Below, piece by piece: positions 15,879 through 23,390 of a stretch of 25,235 bases of DNA (positions are counted from its first letter, which is position 1; the number at the start of each line of letters is the position of its first letter). This DNA is from CAZBYL01 sp964496275. Its GTDB lineage: Bacteria; Synergistota; Synergistia; Synergistales; Synergistaceae. The position numbers and the translations under genes were made by a program. The stretch is taken from positions 1-25,235 of the forward strand of contig CAZBYL010000038.1 of NCBI GenBank assembly GCA_964496275.1, written 5' to 3'. The notes under the pieces are model-generated. The model ran no database searches and was not told the origin of the DNA. It worked only from the letters and a program-made list of their open reading frames with translations.

Positions 15879-16053
15879 TGGCATACTAAACCAAACATCA
15901 TTTTAAGCAATCCAAAGCAATTCTATTGAATACAACACAAAACTACCGAGTGAGGGGGTATCTAAGACACTGTCAGCAAAGGCCATATCTCCATTCCGTC
16001 ACAGAGTCAGCAGCACATATCACATACACATACTTAAAGGAGGAAAGTTTTTG

Positions 16054-17046
16054 ATGAAAAAGACAATAATTTTTGCATTCGCAATGCTTGCCGCAATAAC
16101 CATGATGGTAGGAAATACCGAAGCCGCTCCGATAAAGATGAAGCTTGCCTACGTTGTGCCCGAAACGCAGTCAACTCACATTGCCGCCGTCAAATATTTC
16201 AAGCCCTATGTTGAAAAACATTCAAAGGGCAAAATAGTTGTTGAACTATACCCCAACGGACAGCTCGGAGGCGACCGCCAAGCCATAGAAGCAGTCGGAC
16301 TCGGCACAATACACATGACGATTCCTGCAGTTGCCGTGCTCTCAGGCTTTGAGCCCAAATTCCAGGTTTTCGACCTTCCGTTCCTCTTTAACTCAAAGAA
16401 GGAAGTGTACAAAGCTCTGGACGGTGCTTTAGGCAACAAACTTAACACCCTGCTGCCCGCGCTCGGGCTCAAGAATTTGGCCTACGCGGAAAATGGATTC
16501 AGAATGGTAACAAACAACAGAGGGCCAATTACAAAACCTGCGGACCTTTCGGGCCTCAAAATTCGTACCATGGAAAATCCCATACACATGGCAACATTCA
16601 GAGCTCTCGGGGCAAACCCCACACCGATGAGCTTCGGCGAGCTTTACACTGCCCTTCAGCAGAAGACTGTGGACGCGCAGGAAAACCCGATTCCGCTTAT
16701 CTACACGTCAAAATTCTATGAAGTCCAGAAATACTGCTCTCTCACGGGGCATGTTTATGCAGCAACAGTACTGCTTGTGAATGACGCATGGTTTAACGGA
16801 CTTCCGAAGGATTTGCAGAAGGTGCTGCAAGATGCGTCAATACTCTACAGAACAGAGCAGCGCAAGATTTCTGACCAGCAGGACAAAGACATGGTTACGG
16901 CTCTCAAAAAGAGCGGCATGAAGGTAAACGAACTCACAGCTGAACAGAAGAGCGCATTTGCAAAAGCAACAGCGCCGGTCTATGCCGAATTCGCAAAGTC
17001 AGTAAAGGGCGGGCAGGAGCTTATAGATCTTGCAAAGAAAAAGTAA
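16054..17046 (+). CDS. dctP: TRAP transporter solute-binding protein, DctP family
   Basis: DctP proteins capture organic acids in the periplasm for a sodium- or proton-driven TRAP permease. The 330-residue protein has a Sec signal peptide (MKKTIIFAFAMLAAITMMVGNTEA) and the family core: PNGQLGGDRQAIEAVGLGTI, VFDLPFLF, GFRMVTNNRGPI, LKIRTMENP and DAQENPIPLIYTSKFYEVQK. Arg171 in IRTMEN is the conserved arginine that usually pairs with the substrate carboxylate. AGGAGG ends 10 bases before ATG 16054; a TTG at 16051 is an alternative start. It opens the plus-strand operon and is followed by a strong hairpin before dctQ. The substrate is probably a carboxylate or 2-hydroxy acid, inferred from the residue and the neighbouring genes. 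Confidence 0.94.
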   Translation: MKKTIIFAFAMLAAITMMVGNTEAAPIKMKLAYVVPETQSTHIAAVKYFKPYVEKHSKGKIVVELYPNGQLGGDRQAIEAVGLGTIHMTIPAVAVLSGFEPKFQVFDLPFLFNSKKEVYKALDGALGNKLNTLLPALGLKNLAYAENGFRMVTNNRGPITKPADLSGLKIRTMENPIHMATFRALGANPTPMSFGELYTALQQKTVDAQENPIPLIYTSKFYEVQKYCSLTGHVYAATVLLVNDAWFNGLPKDLQKVLQDASILYRTEQRKISDQQDKDMVTALKKSGMKVNELTAEQKSAFAKATAPVYAEFAKSVKGGQELIDLAKKK

Positions 17047-17063
17047 CATACTCTCGTTTTAAT

Positions 17064-17093
17064 ATAGAAAGCCCCTTCACAGGGGCTTTCTAT
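17064..17093 (+). terminator. Strong intercistronic hairpin between dctP and dctQ
   Basis: ATAGAAAGCCCC and GGGGCTTTCTAT form a perfect 12-bp stem around TTCACA. No T-run follows (CGATACTC), so it probably acts as a partial terminator or 3'-end stabiliser of the dctP message rather than a full stop, giving more binding protein than permease. Confidence 0.6.
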
Positions 17094-17121
17094 CGATACT
17101 CTATTCAAGGGGTGAAGATTT

Positions 17122-17607
17122 ATGTTGAAAAAACTATGGGACCACTTTGAGGAATATTTACTGGTCTATAGTATGATGTTCTCCGTCGCGCTTGTTTTTA
17201 CTCAGGTGGTAATGCGCTACATATTCAGCAACTCCCTCTCTTGGAGCGAGGAGCTTGCAAGATATTTATTCCTTTGGCAAATATGGGTAGGCGCCAGCTA
17301 CGCCGTGAAAGAACGCCGCCACCTGAGAATAGAAGTTGTTCAGGAACTTTTGAAAGACGATTTCAAAAAGAATATATTTGAACTCTTTGCGCTCACACTT
17401 TGGCTCGGCTTCAGCATATTCCTTGCATACAAAGGCACAGAGCTGACCTCGCTGCTCTTCCACAGGGGACAGGTCTCTCCGGCAATGAGAATACCTATGG
17501 CATACGCATACGCATCAGTGCCCGTAGGCTGCACACTGATGTCCATAAGATTGGTCACTGAAATAGCAAGAGTAGCCAAGCTTCTGGGCAGGAAGGAGGC
17601 AATGTAG
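17122..17607 (+). CDS. dctQ: TRAP transporter small permease subunit, DctQ family
   Basis: The 161-residue inner-membrane protein has four hydrophobic segments (about 15-32, 45-65, 85-107 and 128-150), the standard DctQ topology. Family marks are VVMRYIFSNSLSWSEELARYLFLW in segments 1-2, with the conserved WxEE pair, then GASYAVKERRHLRIEV. It joins with DctM to form the membrane part of the transporter. ATG 17122 is preceded by AAGGGG. It follows the hairpin after dctP and its stop codon lies one base before the dctM start. Confidence 0.93.
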   Translation: MLKKLWDHFEEYLLVYSMMFSVALVFTQVVMRYIFSNSLSWSEELARYLFLWQIWVGASYAVKERRHLRIEVVQELLKDDFKKNIFELFALTLWLGFSIFLAYKGTELTSLLFHRGQVSPAMRIPMAYAYASVPVGCTLMSIRLVTEIARVAKLLGRKEAM

Positions 17608-17608
17608 A

Positions 17609-18880
17609 ATGGAAATTTTTGTCCTTTTCGGATCAATGACATTGCTGCTTCTCTGCTCTGTTCCCATCGGCATTTCCTTGGGTTTTGCCACAGCGATAAC
17701 CTTGGTGTATACAAATTCGGTTCCGCTTATAATGATAGCGCAAAACGCCTTTGCTGCGCTTGACTCCTTCCCTCTTCTCGCTATACCGTTCTTCATGCTG
17801 GCAGGCTCACTCATGAGCTACGGCGGCATATCCAAACGCCTCGTGGCTCTGGCAGACGCAATGGTCGGGGCTGTAATGGGCGGACTTGCGATGGTAACTG
17901 TCACGGCATGTATGTTTTTTGCCGCAATTTCCGGTTCGGGTCCTGCCACGGTATCGGCAATAGGGTCATTTATGATTCCGGCGATGAAGCAAAAAATGTA
18001 TGATGACGACTTCTCCGCTGCACTGACTGCTGCGGCCGGATCTATCGGGGTAATAATTCCACCCTCCATTCCGTTCGTCATATACGGAGTCGTGTCCGGT
18101 GTTTCAGTCGGAGAGATGTTCATATCTGGAATTATCCCCGGCATTATTATAGGGATAGCCCTAATGGTTCTCTCATACAGAACCGCAAAAAAGAGAAATT
18201 ACCCCCGTTCGGCAAGAAATATATCCGTAGCGGCTGCTTTTAAGGACGCGTGCTGGGCTCTTATGGTTCCTGTAATTATTCTCGGCGGAATATACGGAGG
18301 AATTTTCACACCGACGGAAGCGGCGGTTGTCGCATCGGTGTACGCGCTGCTGATAGGGAAATTTATCTACAGAGAATTGGACTTCAAAACCACATACGAC
18401 GCATTCAAAGACGCTGTTCTCGTAAACGGAGCGACGACATTCATGATAGGACTCTCAATGTCGTTTGCCGCATTCCTCGCAATGGAACAGGTTCCTGTAA
18501 AGATATGCGACTGGATACTGTCAATTTCGTCAAACCCGATAATGGTGCTTCTCATCATTAACATACTGCTCCTGATTGTGGGCTGCTTTGTGGACAACAT
18601 ATCTTCGATGATAATCCTAACTCCGATACTGCTGCCAATAGTGGTCAAAGTCGGCATAGACCCTGTGCATTTCGGGCTCGTAATGACCGTAGCTCTGGCC
18701 ACGGGATTTGTCACACCGCCTTACGGAGCGAATCTATTCGTAGCTTCCGCAGTATCCGGCGTAAGCATGGTTCGCCTGTCAAAAGCCATCATTCCCATGA
18801 TTTTGGTCATGATAGGGTGTTTGATGCTCTTCACATACGTGCCTTCAATCAGCATGGCTCTGGTCTGGCTGCTCAGGTAA
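17609..18880 (+). CDS. dctM: TRAP transporter large permease subunit, DctM family
   Basis: This 423-residue protein with about 11-12 hydrophobic segments is the ion-coupled transport channel of the TRAP system. Recognisable family segments are PLLAIPFFMLAGSLMSYGGI, AISGSGPATVSAIGSFMIP, AAGSIGVIIPPSIPFVIYG, FTPTEAAVVASVYA, CFVDNISSMIILTPILLPI and ATGFVTPPYGANLFVASA. GGAGG lies just upstream of ATG 17609 and overlaps the end of dctQ, so the two are coupled. The LarA-like gene starts five bases after its stop, which ties the racemase to the transporter. Confidence 0.95.
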   Translation: MEIFVLFGSMTLLLLCSVPIGISLGFATAITLVYTNSVPLIMIAQNAFAALDSFPLLAIPFFMLAGSLMSYGGISKRLVALADAMVGAVMGGLAMVTVTACMFFAAISGSGPATVSAIGSFMIPAMKQKMYDDDFSAALTAAAGSIGVIIPPSIPFVIYGVVSGVSVGEMFISGIIPGIIIGIALMVLSYRTAKKRNYPRSARNISVAAAFKDACWALMVPVIILGGIYGGIFTPTEAAVVASVYALLIGKFIYRELDFKTTYDAFKDAVLVNGATTFMIGLSMSFAAFLAMEQVPVKICDWILSISSNPIMVLLIINILLLIVGCFVDNISSMIILTPILLPIVVKVGIDPVHFGLVMTVALATGFVTPPYGANLFVASAVSGVSMVRLSKAIIPMILVMIGCLMLFTYVPSISMALVWLLR

Positions 18881-18885
18881 AAAAT

Positions 18886-20163
18886 ATGCACAGCACGCCT
18901 TTTGTATTTGCAGGAGGAGAGAAAGAATACACGGGGTCCATACCTTGCGCCAATCTGCTTAAAATAGTAAAACGCACGGACAACAAGAATACAAACAGTT
19001 CATTTGAGTACACAAATAAAAAACTTATAAGCTCGCTGGAATCGCAATCTTTCAGAGAGCTTATAAGCTCTTCCGATAAGGCTCTAATTATTTGCGACGA
19101 CATCACTCGCCCGACACCCACATCAAAAATACTTCCCACTGTTACAAAATATTTGGAACATTATGGAATAGAAATAAAAGACCAGTTTATACTATTTGCC
19201 AATGGTTCGCACAGACGCATGACGGACGATGAGGTTCTGTCAAAAATAGGGGCAAAGCTGTATGGAAAAATCAGGTGGGCAAACCACGATTGGACCACAA
19301 AACTCAAACAAATAGGCACAACAGCAACAGGAATTCCGGTGGAAGTGAACCCGTTACTCTCCGAATACAAATGTATAATAGGCATCGGCAGCGTTTTTCC
19401 TCACAGATATTGCGGCTGGTCCGGCGGGGGCAAAATAATAATCCCCGGCGTGAGCGGTCCTAAGACCATCACGAGGACACACTGGCTGCCATACTATGAC
19501 AGCTCGCTTACGCTCGGCAATGCAAATAACATGGCAATCGACGAAATAATGTCAGCCGCAAAAATGGCGGGACTCACTTTCCTGATACAGTGCATTTGCG
19601 ACGGGGAGGGAACTCTGACAGATATTTTCGCAGACACTCCCGAAAAAGCGCACAAAGCCGCCGTGCAAAAAGCCTTATCGCTGATGGCCGTGCCTGTGCC
19701 TCCTGCGGATGTCGTTATCGCTCAGGCTTGGCCGGAAGAATCAGACCTGTGGCAGGCCGGCAAAGCTCTCTACGCTGCTGAAAATGCGGTAAAAAAAGGC
19801 GGCAGCATCATAGTGACGGCATCTTTGAAAGACGGAATAGGGCCGCACAAAATATTTGCGGAGCTTATAGGCGCAGACATGGAAACTCTGCTGACATACA
19901 TGCACAGGCATGATTCCTGCGGACTGGCCGCAGCCGCAGCTTACGTCACTCGGATAGTCAAAAATAAAGCATCCGTAACATTCATAAGCGACAGCCGATA
20001 TTCTGACGAAATCGCATCTTTAACCGGTTTTAAACTATGCAGCAGCCTTCAAGTTGCAATAGACCGATTACTGGAATATAATCACAGTCTGACCTTTTCT
20101 GTTCTCCACGAAGCGCCGCTGATTTTGCCGATACCACAAGGGAGAGATTTTTCAAATGCCTGA
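18886..20163 (+). CDS. LarA-family nickel-dependent 2-hydroxyacid racemase homologue
   Basis: This 425-residue protein belongs to the LarA (DUF2088) family, whose founding member interconverts L- and D-lactate with a nickel-pincer nucleotide; other members act on malate, phenyllactate or related acids. The key LarA residues occur at nearly the same positions: Asp72 and Arg75 in DITRP, His109 in GSHRRMTDDE, His173 in FPHRYCGWSGGGK, Lys183 (cofactor attachment, Lys184 in LarA) and His199 (nickel ligand, His200 in LarA) in TRTHW. I chose ATG 18886, which gives the family length; a start at 18817 would lie inside dctM. It overlaps the GntR gene by eight bases. The cofactor-synthesis genes larB, larC and larE are not in this window. 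The substrate is probably what the TRAP system imports and the FAD dehydrogenase oxidises. Confidence 0.9.
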   Translation: MHSTPFVFAGGEKEYTGSIPCANLLKIVKRTDNKNTNSSFEYTNKKLISSLESQSFRELISSSDKALIICDDITRPTPTSKILPTVTKYLEHYGIEIKDQFILFANGSHRRMTDDEVLSKIGAKLYGKIRWANHDWTTKLKQIGTTATGIPVEVNPLLSEYKCIIGIGSVFPHRYCGWSGGGKIIIPGVSGPKTITRTHWLPYYDSSLTLGNANNMAIDEIMSAAKMAGLTFLIQCICDGEGTLTDIFADTPEKAHKAAVQKALSLMAVPVPPADVVIAQAWPEESDLWQAGKALYAAENAVKKGGSIIVTASLKDGIGPHKIFAELIGADMETLLTYMHRHDSCGLAAAAAYVTRIVKNKASVTFISDSRYSDEIASLTGFKLCSSLQVAIDRLLEYNHSLTFSVLHEAPLILPIPQGRDFSNA

Positions 20164-20896
20164 AATGGGAACAAGCCTTGCAGAAAGCGTCTACTACTCG
20201 CTGAGAAACAAAATACTTCGCGGAGAAATGCGCCCCGGCTCCGCTTTACTCGAAGAAGACCTATCGGACACGCTTCAAGTCAGCAGAACCCCTCTGCGAA
20301 AAGCCTTGACGCAGCTTACTTCCGAAGGATACCTCGAAAAAGGCAAAGACAGAACATTGAGAATACCCAAGATTTCCAAAGAAGCTCTGAAAGATACTCT
20401 GTTCACACGCAAACTGTTGGAAGTTGCCGCGTGCGAACAAGCGGCGCTGTTCGCATCTGCGGAGGACATAAGCAGAATAGAACACCTCGTCTGGGAAGAA
20501 GAAGAGGCTCTCAAAATAAGAGACAGTTTGATAATATCCTCCGTAGACAGAATGTTTCACAATTACATAGCAAAAACTTCTTCAAACAAAGTGCTGGAAG
20601 AATTTATCGGTCAAATCGGATACAAAATATCACTATATCTTGCCCTCAGCAACACACTTGGTGATATTATAGAAGAGGCGATCAAGGAACACAAAAAAAT
20701 TCTAAACGGAATAAAGCTGAAGATGCCCGACAGAGCCGCATCGGCAATGCAGGAACATCTCAACAATGTTGAACGAAGAATATTCGAATCAATACGGGCA
20801 GAAGAGGCAGACGCGCCGATCGCAAAACATGTCACAGAAAAAAAGAAACGCAAGAAAAACATTACACGAGGTGGTACAGATGGCGACAAGAGTTAA
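20156..20896 (+). CDS. GntR-family transcriptional regulator with FCD domain
   Basis: The 246-residue cytoplasmic DNA-binding protein has an N-terminal winged helix-turn-helix (about 8-70, with LRNKILRGEMRPGSALLEED and VSRTPLRKALTQLTSEGYL). Its C-terminal FCD domain shows the metal/ligand residues Asp131, His135, His179 and His201 (DRMFHNYI, EHKKIL, QEHLNNVERRI). FCD regulators often respond to carboxylates such as lactate, gluconate or fatty acyl groups. It ends with an unusual Lys/Arg-rich tail (EKKKRKKNITRGG). It overlaps both the racemase gene (8 bases) and the aminotransferase gene (17 bases), so it is probably autoregulated within this operon. Likely targets are the inverted repeats at 15754-15846, which is inference. 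Confidence 0.92.
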   Translation: MPEMGTSLAESVYYSLRNKILRGEMRPGSALLEEDLSDTLQVSRTPLRKALTQLTSEGYLEKGKDRTLRIPKISKEALKDTLFTRKLLEVAACEQAALFASAEDISRIEHLVWEEEEALKIRDSLIISSVDRMFHNYIAKTSSNKVLEEFIGQIGYKISLYLALSNTLGDIIEEAIKEHKKILNGIKLKMPDRAASAMQEHLNNVERRIFESIRAEEADAPIAKHVTEKKKRKKNITRGGTDGDKS

Positions 20897-22058
20897 ATTT
20901 CCAAACAGCAGAATGTCCTCCATCAAAATGTCCGGAGGCATCAGGGAAATACTGGGACGAGCCGAAGAACTGGAAGCTCAGGGCAGAAGCATCATTCACA
21001 TGGAAATAGGGCGTCCGGACTTTGATTCGCCGCTGTGCGCAAAAAAAGCCGCAATAGCGGCTCTCGATGCAGGAAACGTCCACTACACCGACATGGCAGG
21101 GACTTTCGAATTAAGGTCCGCAGTCGCGGAAAAATACAGACGCGAAAACAACATGGACGTAGACGCAAACAGAAACGTCGTGATAACCGTCGGAGCTATG
21201 GAAGGACTCACCGCATCCTTCCTCACTCTTCTTGAGCCGGGTGACGAAATAATCATCCCGACCCCATATTTCTCCGCATACGCGGATGAGCTGGCAATTG
21301 TCGGAGCAAAGATAGTAGAAGTCCCGACAAGAATGGAAAACGGATTCCGCCTTGAAGTAAGCGAACTGGAAAAAGCCCTAACGCCAAAAACAAAGGCTAT
21401 CCTCATCAACACCCCAAACAACCCGAGCGGCTCCGTCCTCACAAGAAAAGACCTTGAGGACATTGCAAGACTTGCGATTGAGCGCGATATATGGGTAATT
21501 TCAGACGAATGCTATGAAAAATTCCTCTACGAAGGCGAACACATCAGCATAGCAAGCCTCCCAGGCATGGCAGAACGCACGATTACCGTAGCTGCGGCTT
21601 CAAAAACATGGTCCATGACAGGCTGGAGAATAGGCTGGATAGTCTGCCCGCCCGAAATGCGCCCATACGCAAACAAATGCCACCAAAACCTCACCACCTG
21701 CGCAACATCTTTTGCTCAGGCAGGAGTAGTTGAAGCATTCAAAAGTGCGGGCGATGACGTAAAAACTATGGTCAGCGAATACAAACGCCGCCGTGACATG
21801 GTCATGAACTGGCTCGGACAGACAGAAGGATTTGAGCACGTCGTACCGTCCGGAGCATTCTACGCATTCCCGAGAATAACAAAACTCAAAATGGACGGTT
21901 TTAAATTTTGCTCATGGCTTCTGGAAGAAGCAGGCGTCTCAACCGTACCCGGAGAAGTATTCGGATACCCCGGACACATTCGTCTGGCATACTGCCGCTC
22001 CTACGACCACATAGAAGAGGGCATGAGAAGAATAAAAGAAGCTGTAGGAAAAATCTAA
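20880..22058 (+). CDS. Class I/II pyridoxal-phosphate aminotransferase
   Basis: This 392-residue fold-type I enzyme moves amino groups between amino acids and 2-oxo acids. It shows GRPDFDSPLCAKKAAIAALD, the cofactor loop TVGAMEGLTASFLTLLEPGDE, NTPNNPSGSVLTRKDLEDIA, SDECYEKFLYEG with the PLP Asp and Tyr, Schiff-base Lys242 in AASKTWSMTGWRIGW, and the C-terminal substrate arginine in HIRLAYCRS. The length is normal. ATG 20880 is chosen for the GAGGTGG site and the family N-terminus; longer in-frame readings run through the GntR gene. It is the last gene of the TRAP operon and is followed by a terminator. In context it may convert the 2-oxo acid made by the FAD dehydrogenase to an amino acid, or the reverse. 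The preferred amino acid is unknown. Confidence 0.93.
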   Translation: MATRVKFPNSRMSSIKMSGGIREILGRAEELEAQGRSIIHMEIGRPDFDSPLCAKKAAIAALDAGNVHYTDMAGTFELRSAVAEKYRRENNMDVDANRNVVITVGAMEGLTASFLTLLEPGDEIIIPTPYFSAYADELAIVGAKIVEVPTRMENGFRLEVSELEKALTPKTKAILINTPNNPSGSVLTRKDLEDIARLAIERDIWVISDECYEKFLYEGEHISIASLPGMAERTITVAAASKTWSMTGWRIGWIVCPPEMRPYANKCHQNLTTCATSFAQAGVVEAFKSAGDDVKTMVSEYKRRRDMVMNWLGQTEGFEHVVPSGAFYAFPRITKLKMDGFKFCSWLLEEAGVSTVPGEVFGYPGHIRLAYCRSYDHIEEGMRRIKEAVGKI

Positions 22059-22073
22059 CTTCCCCCAAAACAC

Positions 22074-22108
22074 AAACAGCCCCTCCGGCCTGCGGCGGGG
22101 CTGTTTTA
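22074..22108 (+). terminator. Rho-independent terminator of the TRAP/racemase/aminotransferase operon
   Basis: AACAGCCCC (22075-22083) and GGGGCTGTT (22097-22105) form a 9-bp stem with a GC-rich inner loop, followed by TTT. It lies 16 bases after the aminotransferase stop codon. Confidence 0.8.
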
Positions 22109-22165
22109 CGTGGTATACTTTGCGGGTATCAACGAACACACAGTACAAATGAAGGAGACATCTTT

Positions 22166-22957
22166 TTGGAAACAACTTTTTCTATAACTCTCCCCTCTTT
22201 AATATTTATATGCTTCATGGTGGGACTTGCCGGATTTGTTGACGCCGCATCGGGCGGCGGCGGAACAATATCCATACCGGCATACATGTTCACAGGAATG
22301 CCGGCTCACATTGCTTTAGGCTGCAACAAATTCTCAAGCTCATGCGGAACAACTCTCACTGTATTCAAGTTTTGGAAAAACGGGGCGATTGACATAAAAT
22401 CGGCTGCAATAGCGGCGGTTTCATCCTTTGCCGGATCCGCGCTCGGAACTAAAACGGCCCTTATGCTAAGCGGCCAAACAATAAAAACCATGCTTATATT
22501 CCTGCTTCCTGCGGTCGCCGTCCTGATGTCGCTGAAAAAAGACTTCGGCGAAAAAGACTTATCCTCGCAAATAGACAAAAAACATGCAATCTTTCTTGCT
22601 ATTGTCATAGGCTTCTTCATCGGAGGATACGACGGACTCTTCGGCCCCGGCACAGGCACATTCGCCATTATCGCATTCTCGATGGCAATGAAATACGACC
22701 TGAAAAAAGCGTCGGGCAACGCAAAAATACTTAACCTCTCCTCTAACATAGCATCGATGCTTACATTTGCGATGGCAGGGGCTATAATATACAAAGTAGC
22801 GATACCGGCCGCGCTCTGCTGCCTTGCCGGAAACTACTGCGGATCTCACTGCGCGCTCACAAAAGGCGCAAAATTCATACGCCCTATGATGATGGCAGTG
22901 CTCGCGGTGTTGCTGGCGAAAATAATATATGATTTATATCTCATGAAACCGCTTTAA
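22166..22957 (+). CDS. TSUP family membrane permease (TauE/SafE type)
   Basis: The 263-residue protein has about seven to eight hydrophobic segments and two related halves, typical of the TSUP family that moves sulfite, sulfonates, organic acids or related anions. The family signatures are GFVDAASGGGGTISIPAYMF near the N-terminus and the repeat FIGGYDGLFGPGTGTFAIIA with SGNAKILNLSSNIASM in the second half. I chose TTG 22166 because AAGGAG lies eight bases upstream; longer in-frame readings enter the aminotransferase gene. It lies after the operon terminator and so needs its own promoter, perhaps in 22109-22150. Its substrate may be related to the upstream 2-hydroxyacid module, but only proximity suggests this. 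Confidence 0.88.
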   Translation: METTFSITLPSLIFICFMVGLAGFVDAASGGGGTISIPAYMFTGMPAHIALGCNKFSSSCGTTLTVFKFWKNGAIDIKSAAIAAVSSFAGSALGTKTALMLSGQTIKTMLIFLLPAVAVLMSLKKDFGEKDLSSQIDKKHAIFLAIVIGFFIGGYDGLFGPGTGTFAIIAFSMAMKYDLKKASGNAKILNLSSNIASMLTFAMAGAIIYKVAIPAALCCLAGNYCGSHCALTKGAKFIRPMMMAVLAVLLAKIIYDLYLMKPL

Positions 22958-22991
22958 AGTACAAAAAAAATAAGCAGGTGAAAAAAGGAAA

Positions 22992-23390
22992 ATGGTTAAG
23001 GTCAGTGCTGCAGTTATAAAAAATCAAGACGGAGACATACTTATATGCCAACGCAAAAGCGGGGGAAGCTGCGCGTACCTCTGGGAATTCCCCGGCGGAA
23101 AGCAGGAAGAGGGAGAAACTCCCGAAGAGTGCCTTGTGCGTGAATGCGTTGAAGAACTGGGAGTCAAAGTTAAAATTACGGGGTTGTACGCAAACAAAAA
23201 ATACAGATACCCCGAGAACGACTACTACTTTTCCTTTTACCTTGCGGAAATAACATCAGGCAGCGTCATGATGCTCGCTCACAATGACCTAGCATGGGTT
23301 CCCGTATGCGAACTGGACAAATACGCCTTCTGCCCCGCAGACGTTGACATCATAAACCAACTCATCTCGGAAGCGGAATACGTGGAATGA
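22992..23390 (+). CDS. MutT-like Nudix hydrolase
   Basis: This 132-residue enzyme should hydrolyse a nucleoside diphosphate linked to another group, in the MutT case removing 8-oxo-dGTP from the nucleotide pool. The complete Nudix box GX5EX7REUXEEXGU spans Gly36 to Val58 (from GKQEEGETPEECLV to RECVEELGV), preceded by LWEFPGG, which is typical of the MutT/8-oxo-dGTPase subgroup. The N-terminus VSAAVIKNQDGDILICQRK also fits. ATG 22992 follows AAAGGAAA. The stop codon overlaps the ATG of the DUF523 gene (ATGA), so the two are translationally coupled. Confidence 0.92.
   Translation: MVKVSAAVIKNQDGDILICQRKSGGSCAYLWEFPGGKQEEGETPEECLVRECVEELGVKVKITGLYANKKYRYPENDYYFSFYLAEITSGSVMMLAHNDLAWVPVCELDKYAFCPADVDIINQLISEAEYVE

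Larger units (their letters stand above)
15648..16053. promoter_or_regulatory. Shared AT-rich control region between the etf operon and the TRAP operon
   Basis: This 406-bp gap separates two divergent operons. It is strongly AT-rich between 15665 and 15940. It contains a 22-bp inverted repeat (15784-15805), TTGTATCC-type half-sites in both orientations (15755-15762, 15839-15846), an AATACAA half-site (15929-15935) and a candidate plus-strand promoter (15851-15878). The last 100 bases form the untranslated leader of dctP. No confident minus-strand promoter for etfB was found by eye, although several AT-rich candidates exist. No known riboswitch was recognised. Confidence 0.6.

Noticed and set aside
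15950..16054. A 34-codon GTG-started open frame in the dctP leader that ends in a TGATG overlap with the dctP start.
   Set aside because: There is no ribosome site before the GTG, the predicted peptide is unremarkable, and a frame of this length is expected by chance. It could be revisited if relatives conserve it.
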